From NCBI GenBank assembly GCA_013420905.1, contig JAAXNY010000010.1, positions 620,001 through 684,000 on the forward strand: a DNA stretch of 64,000 nucleotides. The letters are read 5' to 3'. The position numbers and the translations under genes were made by a program. The notes under the pieces were generated by a model that ran no database searches, was not told the DNA's origin, and saw only the letters and a list, made by a program, of their open reading frames with translations. Of the stretch, positions 11,764 to 21,553 are shown piece by piece (the first letter of the stretch is position 1; each line of letters opens with the position of its first letter). This DNA is from Collybia mongolica. Taxonomy: Eukaryota > Basidiomycota > Agaricomycetes > Agaricales > Clitocybaceae.

Positions 11764-13878
11764 ATGTCCGCCCAGCTCCTCGACACCCCTATAAAACACC
11801 CATTCTCCATCTCAGCCTTGGCCGACAAGGCGTGGAACCGCACCGTAGAAGCAGCGTTTCGAACAGCATGGCCACCCATTGCTAGGTTGGCGGAGGTCGC
11901 GGTCGTTGCGTAGGAAAATCTTTCTGCTTCTTGGGACTCTACTGATGGTTTGGGATATTGGTTCAGGTTGATGGAAAGGATTACACACGGCCAGTTGAGG
12001 GTATTGACCTACTCACACATATATCCATTCCCTATTGTTGGGACTGACGGCACTGGCAACGGCTTTAAAGCAGAACTCAGGGTTGTCAACGATGCCTTTT
12101 GGGTTCGCTTGTGTGCTATGAGCGACCTCGGCTTTGCTGAGGCGTACATGTATGGAGATGTGGAGTGCGATGATCTGGTATCACTCTTCCACGTATGTTT
12201 TGTTCTTCTATCAGACGTTGATGACGGATCTTATGTGTTTAAGGTTTTAGATATTCCTGGAAAACCGCGAGAATCTGTCGAGCCTCAATTCAAAGCTATC
12301 CTATCTTTTTACGTTACCGCAAAAGATAACCTCATACCGGTTCCTCAACACGATAGGCAACTCGCGCTCTAATATATCTGCGCATTACGATATCTCTAAT
12401 GCTATGTTTGCTGGTAGACCTTTTCCTCTGAACGCGTTCATCTGTCCTTCATCTTTTGACAACTACCATCCCAGGGTTCTTGTCAGAAGATATGACCTAC
12501 TCCTGTGGGATTTTCGAGGACCTCGACGGTGATTTGAAGCAGGGCCATAACCTTAGCGAGTGGAGTGGCGGAAAGGGGCTCAGACGCCTGTCAAAGACTT
12601 CCATTGAATCCATTCGACCAAACCTAGATTCCAATGGCACCAATGGCGACGCCATCCATGTCAACGGCCACGTGAACGGTGTTAACGGGGCGTACCACTT
12701 ACTATCACAAAGGGATGAGCTTCACGAGGCCCAGCTACGGAAGCTCCACCACATTATCAAGAAAGCACAGATTTTGCCCGGCCACCGCGTCCTCGAGATC
12801 GGGTCTGGCTGGGGCTCTATGGCCATCCTCATCGCGCAAACCGTGCCGGATGTCACTGTTGATACCATCACACTTTCCGTGCAGCAGAAGACGCTCGCAC
12901 GGGAGCGTATTGCCGCCGCCGGCCTCGAGGGCAGGATCAAGGTACATCTGATGGACTACAGAAATATGCCCTCCGAGTGGGAGCACGCATTTGATCGGGT
13001 AGTTAGTGTGGAGATGATTGAGGCGGTGGGCGCCGAGTTTCTAGAGACGTATTGGGGGGTGGTGGATTGGGCGATGAAGCTCAGAGGCGGCGTTGGGGTG
13101 GTGCAGGTTATTAGTATACCCGAAGCGCGTAGGTTTTTCTTTTGTGTAGACTTTTTTGTTTTCGATCTAATGACGTCCTTTTGATGGATCGTAGGGTTCG
13201 ATAGATACATTAGAGAAATCGATTTTATTCGGAAATGGGTGCGTGTTTCGTCCCGCCCCGCATTCCCATTTTCTAATTAATTTGGGGCAGAGTACGGTCA
13301 GTTGTCCTCGAAGAATGACTTCTTCTAACGTTGCTCTGATTAGTATTCCCCGGTGGTTTTCTCCCAACGTTGACCCTACTCTTCCAGACCATGCAGGCAG
13401 GTTCCTCGGGGCGCCTCGTGGTTGACTCGGTCTCGAACATCGGACCACACTACGCACGGACGCTCAGAGAGTGGCGGAGGCGTTTTCTCGACCGCTTCGA
13501 TGCGGTGATCATGCCGGCACTGAAGAACGAATATCCAGAGGTTATGTGCGGGCCAAGAGGGGAGGAGGAGATCGAGGTGTTCAAGCGGAAGTGGATATGC
13601 ATGTCTTTTATCTTGATCTGTTCAGGGTTTTGGGACTTACCTGTGTTTTCTTTTGCAGATTATTAGTACGTTCTGGATGTACCTGTGTTGGATCCCGCTG
13701 ACAGGGATTTGGTTCTCTTAGCTGTTACTGTGAGGTTGGGTTTACGACTAGAACATTGGGAGGTAAGTGTGGCTTTTCTTTGTCTTTTGTGTGAAGCTGA
13801 TAGTGGTGCTGTATAGATCACATCATATCTTTTGTTCGTGAGGGATATCGAGAGTATGGATGTAATGTTTATGATTGA
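11764..13878 (+). CDS. Cyclopropane-fatty-acyl-phospholipid synthase-like methyltransferase
   Basis: This is an SAM-dependent enzyme of the CFA synthase family, which transfers a methyl or methylene group to unsaturated acyl chains of membrane lipids. It starts MSAQLLDTPIKHPFSIS. Exons then read MERITHGQLRVLTYSHIYPF, DLGFAEAYMYGDVECDDL, IFLENRENLSSLNSKLSYLF, FLNTIGNSRSNISAHYDISN, FLSEDMTYSCGIFEDLDGDL, SAM motif I VLEIGSGWG, TLSVQQKTLARERI and VVSVEMIEAVG. The C-terminus is YCYCEVGFTTRTLGDHI to the TGA at 13876-13878. About eight introns are needed. One at 13599-13658 appears to be GC-AG, followed by a 7-base exon (13659-13665). The splice around 13240-13345 is not settled. A low-complexity Asn/Gly/His-rich insert lies near 12640-12690. 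The gene is flanked by two inverted aldo/keto reductase copies. It looks functional. Confidence 0.85.
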
Positions 13879-14188
13879 TATCCATCTGGGACTCGGGCGT
13901 ATCATATAATGGATCTTATCCTGAAGACCTTTGGCGTTGGTGTGGATCATTTGGTCAAAAAGAAAATCGAACATTGAATAAGGCTAAACGAATCGTGCTA
14001 TTCAGGTTAAGAGGATATTCGCTACGAGAATGAGCGCAACACGATTCAAGGGTCAAGCTTCTAAGGCAGGCTTTGAATCCGTTGCACAAGGTATTGCATT
14101 TGTCAACAAAATTATTCAAAATTCATTGAAAGTTACAGTTGACTAACAAAATAGCACGTTCTAATTGGGTACTCGTAGTTGTTTAGAT
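13879..14188. other. Convergent intergenic region
   Basis: This holds the 3' flanks of the methyltransferase (plus) and of the intact aldo/keto reductase (minus). No other feature was seen. Confidence 0.4.
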
Positions 14189-15669
14189 CTATTTCCTCGA
14201 TGGGGTATGGGGCTTCAACATCAGAGGTTTCTCAACCGTGCCAACCGAGTCCGACATCCAACCACCGTCCGCATCAGTCCCCTATTCAGTGAAGCTATAT
14301 CAGTACCGGGCGTTTATGAACAATATGTGGACTCACAATGAACGATCCCGGGAAACCAAGGTCGAACTCGGATGCAGCCTCGAGCTCTTTCATCTGGGCG
14401 TCACTCAGCGAGATATCCAGCGCCTCCATGTTTGCGCGGAGGTGTTCGACTTTGCGGCCGCCGATCAGGGGGAACACGTAGGGAACCTTGTGCAGGACGT
14501 ATGCGATTGCAACTGGGATCGCGCGTTAGGAGTTTGTTAGGCGTATGTAAATAAGGCGGGCTTACCAGCAGTAATGTGCTTTGTCCCGACCTCGGCAGCG
14601 ACCTTTTCGAGGGCCCTCGAGACCCGCTTCTCCTTCTCGGTCCTCTCGAACCCGGGGTACAGCTTGCGATATTCGTTGTTCTTGGCCCGAGCTTCTTCTT
14701 CTGCGTCTGTGCGGAATTTTCCTCCATTGAGGACATTCCAAGGTGCGAGCGCAAGGCCTGTATTGTGTAAAGTCGCAGATAAGAGATGTGGGCACCCAGA
14801 TCAAAAGGATATCCGCCTGACCTTCGCTGCGAGCCATAGGGATGATCTCACGTTCAAAATCGCGGTTCATGACATTCCACATCCCCTGGTAGACGGAGAA
14901 AGGCGTCAATCCGTGGTCGCGTGCGTATTGGTTGGCCTTTGCCACAATCCATGCCGGGGAATCAGAGATACCCTGTATTATCATGGCTCAATAGAATTTG
15001 AACTGTGGCTAAAACAACAACTTACGAGATACAAGACCTTTCTCGCGAGGATGAGCGTGTGTAGAGATTGCATGACCTCCTCGATGCTGGTCTCATGGTC
15101 CCACCAGTGAACGTAAAGCAAGTCGATGTAGGTGGTGCGCAGTTTTTTTAGTGAGGCTTCGACAGAGATGTGCATTGATTTGTTTCCATTCCCAGTATAG
15201 AGAATTTGCTGCGCAACTCCCTTGTTCGCTCTCTTGAAATTTGTTGTGTACTTGCGTCTTTTGTGAGTGAATGTTCCCGTAGACAGAGTTGTAAAAGAGC
15301 CCCACCTTGGTGGCGATGAACAGCTGGTCGCGGATACCGCGCTTTTCCGCCCACTCGCCGAGCCACTCCTCGGATTGCTCGTCTTGGCTAGAAGGGAGTC
15401 AATAAGCGACATTGTTGATCTAGTGGCGAGGTCGGAACACGTACTAATTGTTCGCAGTATCAATAAAGTTGCCACCGGCGTCGTAGTACGCATCAAGAAG
15501 CTTGAAGCTGGAGTCTTTGTCCATCGATCCCAGGGCATCATGCCACCTTCTCACCGATGCTCATCGCACCCAACTGAAGTGGTGAGACACGCACGCCAGC
15601 ATTGGGTGAAAGGATGCGGTAACGTCCAAGTTTGGTGGGGGGAGGTGGTGCGGGGCCCCAGAGAGACAT
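14189..15669 (-). CDS. Aldo/keto reductase, aryl-alcohol dehydrogenase type
   Basis: This is an NADPH-dependent TIM-barrel reductase. It starts [20 protein letters not shown], with a TATA element about 92 bases upstream. The AKR catalytic tetrad is visible: Asp in NFIDTA, Tyr in NNYQDEQ, Lys in LFIATK and His in LYVHWWD. The cofactor end has [20 protein letters not shown]. The final intron (about 14245-14301) is followed by [14 protein letters not shown] and the stop TAG at 14189-14191. The exons are continuous and no break was seen. Family members reduce aryl aldehydes or other carbonyls, and in wood- and litter-decay fungi they act in aromatic metabolism. Its neighbours are the CFA-like methyltransferase and the decayed paralogue at 10052-11296 in opposite orientation, an inverted gene pair. 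Confidence 0.9.
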
Positions 15670-18065
15670 AACTAAAAAGATGTAGGTGGTAGTTGAGAAT
15701 ATGTGAAAATGTAAGCTGGAGAGGAGATGTATGTTGCAATTTACGAGTCTACGACCCAGGCTTTATAGGATTTTTGTGTGCAGAGAGGGTTTCAGATATT
15801 CCTAGCGGTAGTGCGATATCATCGCTTAGGTATCAGCCCGCTGTGCGCCGTGCTTGCGCGTACGATATTTCAGCGTTGTGTCAAAAAAGCCTGCTGCTGC
15901 CTAATGACTTCTAAGCGAGGCAGGGAGAGCTCCTCGGCTGGCGTAGTACGTAGCCCAACTCTTCGAATCGGCAGACTTGAGTTCGGAATGGAGATCTCTC
16001 CGATGTTGGTGGCGCCCTCAATTTTTCTTTATTCCGTAGGTTGCCCTGATATGTCTGTGTGCATTCCATGTTTCAAGTGCGGAGACTTCTTCGCATCGCT
16101 ACCATAACGTCCAGGGTAAGGATTGCAAGACCTTTTGTGCAGTGTACAAGTGCGGAGGTCGTCCCAGTTCAGACCCCAGTACTCAGATAGGTTGGGGCAC
16201 ATGTGGAAAAACCATTGGAAGGGTGGGAGCAAAGCTATGATCTTGCTCCTTTATTCATGTGGTATTCAACGTTGTAAAACCCAGCAAGAGGCGATAATAC
16301 ACGTTGGAACTCGCGTATTTCGTCAAAGCCGGTGAAGCCGAGGTGGTACGCGTCAGCAGCATACGCCGTAGACGAACCCATATCTGTAAGCATGCATAGT
16401 ACCTGTAAATTTGTAATCTCCACCAGCGCGTTTCTCGGACTTGCCTTCAGTGTGACTCGAATTGGATCATCAGTTTGTCCGCTATCGACGTAAAAGAGTC
16501 CGGAGAATTGGTAAAAGGAAGTAATATGTTGATTTGAACAGTGAACAGGTAAGGCCGTGAACTAAGGATTTTGACAAATCAGTTCATGGATGCACAGTGG
16601 GATTGACGCCCGTTTGTCCCATAAAAGATCAAGTATGAGGGCACCTGGTAGTGAAAGGGTGCACCAAATCTCGTTTGGGTTTCTTGGTGAGATCATGGGC
16701 AGACATCGGGGGTTGGGTTAAATAACTCGACGACCACGAGGGATGCTGGAGAATAGTGATGGATATTTGAATATCGATGAATGGCGAAATTTCAATTTGG
16801 TGCGGTGGTTATGCTGCCCAGGACGATTATAAAAATGATGCCGTTGGTTAGCCTGCACTTGGCGATAAATTTTGTATGAGCGCCCTCTGGCAAAATTGGC
16901 GCTGGCCACGGTAAGTGATGGATTGAACGAAAACATTCAACACACTGATCAAAGCCTGTGGCAATTTCCGGCCCGAGCACACTCCCTGAGACCGATTGTC
17001 CAACAATTGTCTCCCCGTTACCGAAGTCTAGAAACGAGGTTTTCTACATTGGCAGGTGGACCATAGGTGCCTCCTAGGCCTCCAACATCGATAACGCTAG
17101 AAATCTATTGAGGGGTTCAACGCCCACCAATCAAACCCTCTCAAATTGGGTGCTCTACACTCTGTGTTGAAACCTTGTACTTGCCTTTAACAGGGGAATG
17201 TTGAAGATATCCAATTTAAATTCAATATCCGACGACTGATACACTCACTAGATGCTCATAGCATGCAAACATCCATTATAGACATCGGAACGCCTACATC
17301 CACCGTGACCAACATGGTCACATCCTCAGTCAGAGCTCTTTACCATTTCGTGTTCCTGGTGTCCAGCTCAGAAATACACGATGGGTGGGCGTGTGATGGC
17401 TAGGTCCTATCGACGATACGGATAAGTCTTTGTTTAGGTATCACCCCAGCACCTGACATGACCAGCCTTCAGAACCATGCTCCTGTTTAGGTACAATCCC
17501 GCAAGTCTCATACGATGTGTCGCGGATGGGACACATGTTCTGTTATTGGGTTTGTATCACCGGTAATGTGTTGCGATGGTGTACGTGTCACATCCAATCG
17601 CAGAGGATACGGCTGGCACTGGACAGACTCGCCTCGAGTTTTCACTTCATCGACCATGAAGGAGACGCGGCTACAAGTGATCAACCTGCACATCACCCGT
17701 CCTTGGCCATCTCTCACTTGCCCAGCGGTCCAATTTGGGCGTGCGTGGCTTCACAAACGCCAATAAAAGTGTCGACTTGTTCTAGCCATCCTGTTGCTAG
17801 GCCTCTATCAGCAGGGATACTTCGTTCTACTTTCAAATTTTAATGGTCAAGAAAGGCTCCCGAAGTCAATCCCAAAACCTTTTAGGGAGGAAATTCGATA
17901 TCACTTACATTCGGCGCCATTCAAATAAATAACATATCATTCAGCCAAGCACTGAAGTACAGAGAACGCTCGGGCCGAGGGTACATGGGCGAAAGAAATA
18001 CAAAGAGAATTACATTACACGGCGGAGATCTTTACAAAAGTTGGACTGACACCCTTCTTCACGAT
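15670..18065. other. Intergenic region, 2.4 kb, no convincing gene
   Basis: The first hundred bases hold the reductase promoter (TATAAAG on the minus strand at 15761-15767). Minus-strand fragments at about 16030-16420 look codon-like but are interrupted, and no family could be named. No repeats with clear ends were seen. Confidence 0.35.
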
Positions 18066-18599
18066 TTAGATCGCTTCAACCAAGGATTTCGAAAAAGCAC
18101 CAGTTGTCAGAGTCGCCTCGGCTGCTAGGCTCTTCGTGATAACAACTTTTTCAAGCGCAGTGATTGGTTGTGTGTATGGCCTAGAGATCAGTCCATCCGC
18201 TGCAAGTATATTGAGTGCGTTCATCACCCAAGTTTGGCACGATATGCCTCCTTGCCTATTCGACCGGACATCCGAGTAGCTCTAGGGAAAGATCGAGCTA
18301 AATTTCATAGTATAATCATAACCACTACGCACCCGGTAACCAGAAATTTTCAGATAAGCGAGGACAGCGTTCTGTCCATTTGTATATGTGGTCGTGGGGT
18401 TGATAACCCCGTACTGGAAGAACTCTGCTGCCGATGGGCCGTCTCGCGCGTTGGTGAGATGTTCCCTCCAGTGGTAACGGGTCGCGACGCCATTGGCATC
18501 TGTGACAAGCAGAGCCCAGTGGAAAGCACCAGGAGTCATTAATATTGTTGACATGATGTAGAGTGAATAAGGTTCCAATAAGATCGTCGGGTTAGACAT
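18066..18599 (-). CDS. Small conserved-looking protein with HW and CQTW motifs
   Basis: Two exons give about 165 residues. Exon 1 runs from MSNPTILLEPYS (or the later MSTILMTPGAFHWALL) to NAVLAYLKISGYR. A short intron (about 18290-18342, ending ccctag) joins to SYSDVRSNRQGGISCQTWVM, then NALNILAADGLISRPYTQP, and the stop TAA at 18066-18068. The frame is coherent across the splice. I do not recognise a named family. An N-terminal His in HWALLV followed by a Cys in SCQTW is the order of catalytic residues in permuted papain-like folds (LRAT/PPPDE type). That comparison is inference from two motifs only. No signal peptide or membrane segment is evident. Confidence 0.55.
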
Positions 18600-19312
18600 A
18601 ATAATATTGAATTGCCGAGGGTGGAAGGTGGTGAGCTTAGTAGATTACTGGAGTGAGTCCTTGAAGGATTTCGCCTTGAACGTCGGAATGCGAGTGCTGT
18701 GAGTAAAAGAGGAGGATATGGGGACTTTGTGGTTGGGATCATTGAAAATCAACTAGGTTTTATACGACGCTGACTGAGGCCATGCAACAAGGACTGACTC
18801 CACATTATCCTGATAGTCTTGTCTGGATGTCCAAAGCTGTTAAGCTGACCTTTATTTATTATAACGTCGTCAAATCCGCTGAGTTGATTCAAGGATCGGA
18901 GGAAGTATGCGTTTGCTGTGGCGTAGAATACTACACAACATGAACTTGAGATCATGGCTGCTGGAGTTATTGCGTGAATTATTTTGTACTGTCATGTAGT
19001 GTCACTGGAGGTGGAGCCGTGATTCGGGAATGCCAAAGAACGTTTACCCAGTGTATGGTCTAGATTAAATGACAAGAAGACGACCCTGACTTCAGTGAGA
19101 ACACCTTGACAACTTGCAGGAAAGGGTTCAGCGGTGGCCGCTAAAAGCCCCCATTCGGCAAATACGGAAAATCGGGAGGGTCCTGCATTGTGGAATTGGG
19201 GTGTGGCTTGTTGAAGAAGAACCGGATATCATCTTTGAAATTCTTTAATCAATACAGCAGTGTACACTCAGATGGAGATCATGTGATGTCATTTCACAGC
19301 AAAGGGGCTGAC
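18600..19312. other. Intergenic region left of the LINE
   Basis: No gene recognised. Its right end is the left flank of the LINE insertion and, before the insertion, lay downstream of the phosphotransferase pseudogene at 25885-26800. Confidence 0.4.
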
Positions 19313-19327
19313 AGTTCACATTCTATA
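19313..19327 (+). repeat. Left target-site duplication of the LINE
   Basis: The 15-base word agttcacattctata occurs here and again at 25882-25896 directly after the poly(A) tail. It fixes both ends of the element. Confidence 0.95.
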
Positions 19328-19441
19328 CATCCCTTCTTGATCTCTTACCACCACCTGGTAGGAGGTTTGATACATAGTAAAGTTGCAAATCGCCGTTACT
19401 CCCTGGTTGAGCCCACCTGCTCCCACCCTTTCTTGCGCTGT

Positions 19442-21553
19442 ATGCCTGCCTCTCGCTCTAAAGATAAACCTCCCAACCCTCCCGACCCCCCCGGGGGCTC
19501 AGGGATGGTCGACCCTGCTACCGTATTCCGACCTCCTATGTCGAAATCTCCATCCCCCGCTATTAGCTTCTCTAGACAATCCCTGGAGCGGGCTCTACGC
19601 ATTCAGAGGACGAAGCCCAGTAGGGCTAACTTCTCATCTGTCCACCCCTCTCCCGCCGGAAGTGACGAGGAGGGAGATCCTGAACTTGAGGCCGCCAATA
19701 ACGCAGACTCTACTGTTAAGCGGACCGCCAAGGGCAAAGGCCGCGCTGCCACACCCACGGACGATGCTGAGATGATTGATGTCTCAGGCATCCCCACGGA
19801 TGCATTTGCCGAAGGAAATGACGCTGACCTGCAATACTCCTTCCAATTCCGGCGTGATCCAAAGACTTGGACCTCCAACACCAAATCCGCTGCTTCCTCA
19901 GCGCGTGCGATCGCCTCTTTCCTTGAATTTGGTGCGCAAAATGGGAAGATGTGGAACACATCAGAATCTGATGGTCTTGTTGAGGCCTCAGGTCATCTGA
20001 TACGTGGCCTAGTCAAACATGGGTTTGTCAGGAACTCTCTCCGTGGCTTGGACCCCCAGTCCTTGACATGGACGTTCATGGAAAGTGTCGCGACCTCCAT
20101 TCGCACTGCCCTCATGGAGGAACGCCAGGCCCACCATGCCAGGCACCCTCCTCCTAAAATCCCTCCCGGCCAGCTGCCTAACCCATCAAGGCACCAGTCC
20201 TTCGCTCATCGCGGCTCGGACCCCACCGGCGCTCGACGCCCCGGCAAGTTCCAGCAAACCAAACGACGTAACCCCGACAATAATCCTTTTAGGAACGGGA
20301 TATACGTGCCGCCGGCCCCGCTATACTCGCAGGTAGCAGGTGCCCCCCTGCCGGCCCCAGGCCCTTCCAACCAGAAGAAAGCCAGGACCACTCAGCATGA
20401 GGAGAGTTTAGTCAGGCTGGCCCAGGCCTTCCCGCACTCAAACCCTAATCAAGTCATGGGTGCGAGCGATCTGCTCGCACCAAAAACAGTTGGTCCGAGC
20501 GCTCCTAACAAGCGCAAGTCCACTACCCACGGCCTGTCATGCAAAGCGATGACAGTGTTCGCTTCTCCTGCAGTCCCATGGGACCTCAAACCATGCTGCG
20601 CTCCCCTGACTGATGCCCTCACAAAGGCACAGTCCAAACTCCGGATCCTGCACGAGGAACAATCACTTGGTAGCATTACTATCACAGCTGACAATATCCC
20701 GTCTGAGGCCGACATCAAGGTCATCCACCGCTGGTTCCAGTGGAACGCGGGACAGACTGAAGTCAAGGATGCCACGATCTACGTGGAGGCTGGCTCGTCC
20801 AGATCCTCTATGATGGTCGTTGACTTCCCCTTCTACGGCCTCGAACCCAAACTGGGGGAGAATGGCAAGCCAATCCCTATCTCTGGGCAAGACGCACTCA
20901 ACGTCCTGCTTCAACGGTGTAATGCCGAACAGAGAAAGGCTCTCCGATTTTACCACTCTGTTCCACCCAGAGTAGTGAAAGCTTCTGGTCACGTGTCTAA
21001 CGCGTACCTCTTCTTTGAGATATACGACTCGCGGGGCGGGTTGAATCTTAAAGCGCTCAAGGGAACCTCATTCCAATGGGGGACCCATAGGCTCTGCTTC
21101 GCAGAGGCGACCCCCAGAGTTGGGGCGCCCCTGTGCAACTGCTGTTGGAGGTACGGGCACCGCTCTACGGCGGCGGCTTGTCCTTCCAAAAGCATCCACT
21201 GTCAGAAGTGTGGTGGCAACCACGCCAAGAACTTCCATCGTGTATTGGCCACGTGCTGCAAAGCACAGCCGAACGCAAAACCACCCATCGCGGCTACACC
21301 AGGTAACGAGCCGTGCCCCCACCCAGACAGGTGCATCAACTGTCGAACCGCCGGTCACCTGTCGGATTCGAGGGACTGCCCCTTCTGGAAGAAGAGATAC
21401 AACGCCGGGTGGATCCTGGCTAAGTATAAATCCGTTAAAGTAGGTGACGCCATCATCGTCCCCCTTAGTAAGCTCACTGGCACCTCCCCACCTCTAGGAC
21501 CCCGTCCCCGAGCTGGAGAGCGTCATCTCCATGCTCAGCAAACTAGTCATTAA
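19442..21553 (+). CDS. LINE ORF1 protein (zinc-knuckle, Gag-like)
   Basis: 703 residues from the first ATG inside the element (MPASRSKDKPPNPPDPPG). The frame is open further upstream, but that part lies before the target-site duplication in host DNA and begins with GTG, so it is not used. The N-terminal half is Pro/Ser-rich and low complexity. The C-terminus has a run of CCHC-type zinc knuckles: CNCCWRYGH, then CQKCGGNHAKNFH, then CINCRTAGHLSDSRDC. These bind RNA and form the ribonucleoprotein used in retrotransposition. The stop codon TAA shares its last base with the ORF2 ATG. Confidence 0.9.
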   Translation: MPASRSKDKPPNPPDPPGGSGMVDPATVFRPPMSKSPSPAISFSRQSLERALRIQRTKPSRANFSSVHPSPAGSDEEGDPELEAANNADSTVKRTAKGKGRAATPTDDAEMIDVSGIPTDAFAEGNDADLQYSFQFRRDPKTWTSNTKSAASSARAIASFLEFGAQNGKMWNTSESDGLVEASGHLIRGLVKHGFVRNSLRGLDPQSLTWTFMESVATSIRTALMEERQAHHARHPPPKIPPGQLPNPSRHQSFAHRGSDPTGARRPGKFQQTKRRNPDNNPFRNGIYVPPAPLYSQVAGAPLPAPGPSNQKKARTTQHEESLVRLAQAFPHSNPNQVMGASDLLAPKTVGPSAPNKRKSTTHGLSCKAMTVFASPAVPWDLKPCCAPLTDALTKAQSKLRILHEEQSLGSITITADNIPSEADIKVIHRWFQWNAGQTEVKDATIYVEAGSSRSSMMVVDFPFYGLEPKLGENGKPIPISGQDALNVLLQRCNAEQRKALRFYHSVPPRVVKASGHVSNAYLFFEIYDSRGGLNLKALKGTSFQWGTHRLCFAEATPRVGAPLCNCCWRYGHRSTAAACPSKSIHCQKCGGNHAKNFHRVLATCCKAQPNAKPPIAATPGNEPCPHPDRCINCRTAGHLSDSRDCPFWKKRYNAGWILAKYKSVKVGDAIIVPLSKLTGTSPPLGPRPRAGERHLHAQQTSH

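Noticed and set aside
1875..18599. Complete secondary-metabolite gene cluster
   Set aside because: No backbone synthase, transporter or regulator is visible; only tailoring-type enzymes, so it is kept as a hypothesis in the findings.
19190..19441. N-terminal extension of LINE ORF1
   Set aside because: It starts at a GTG and lies partly in host DNA before the target-site duplication; the first ATG inside the element is at 19442.
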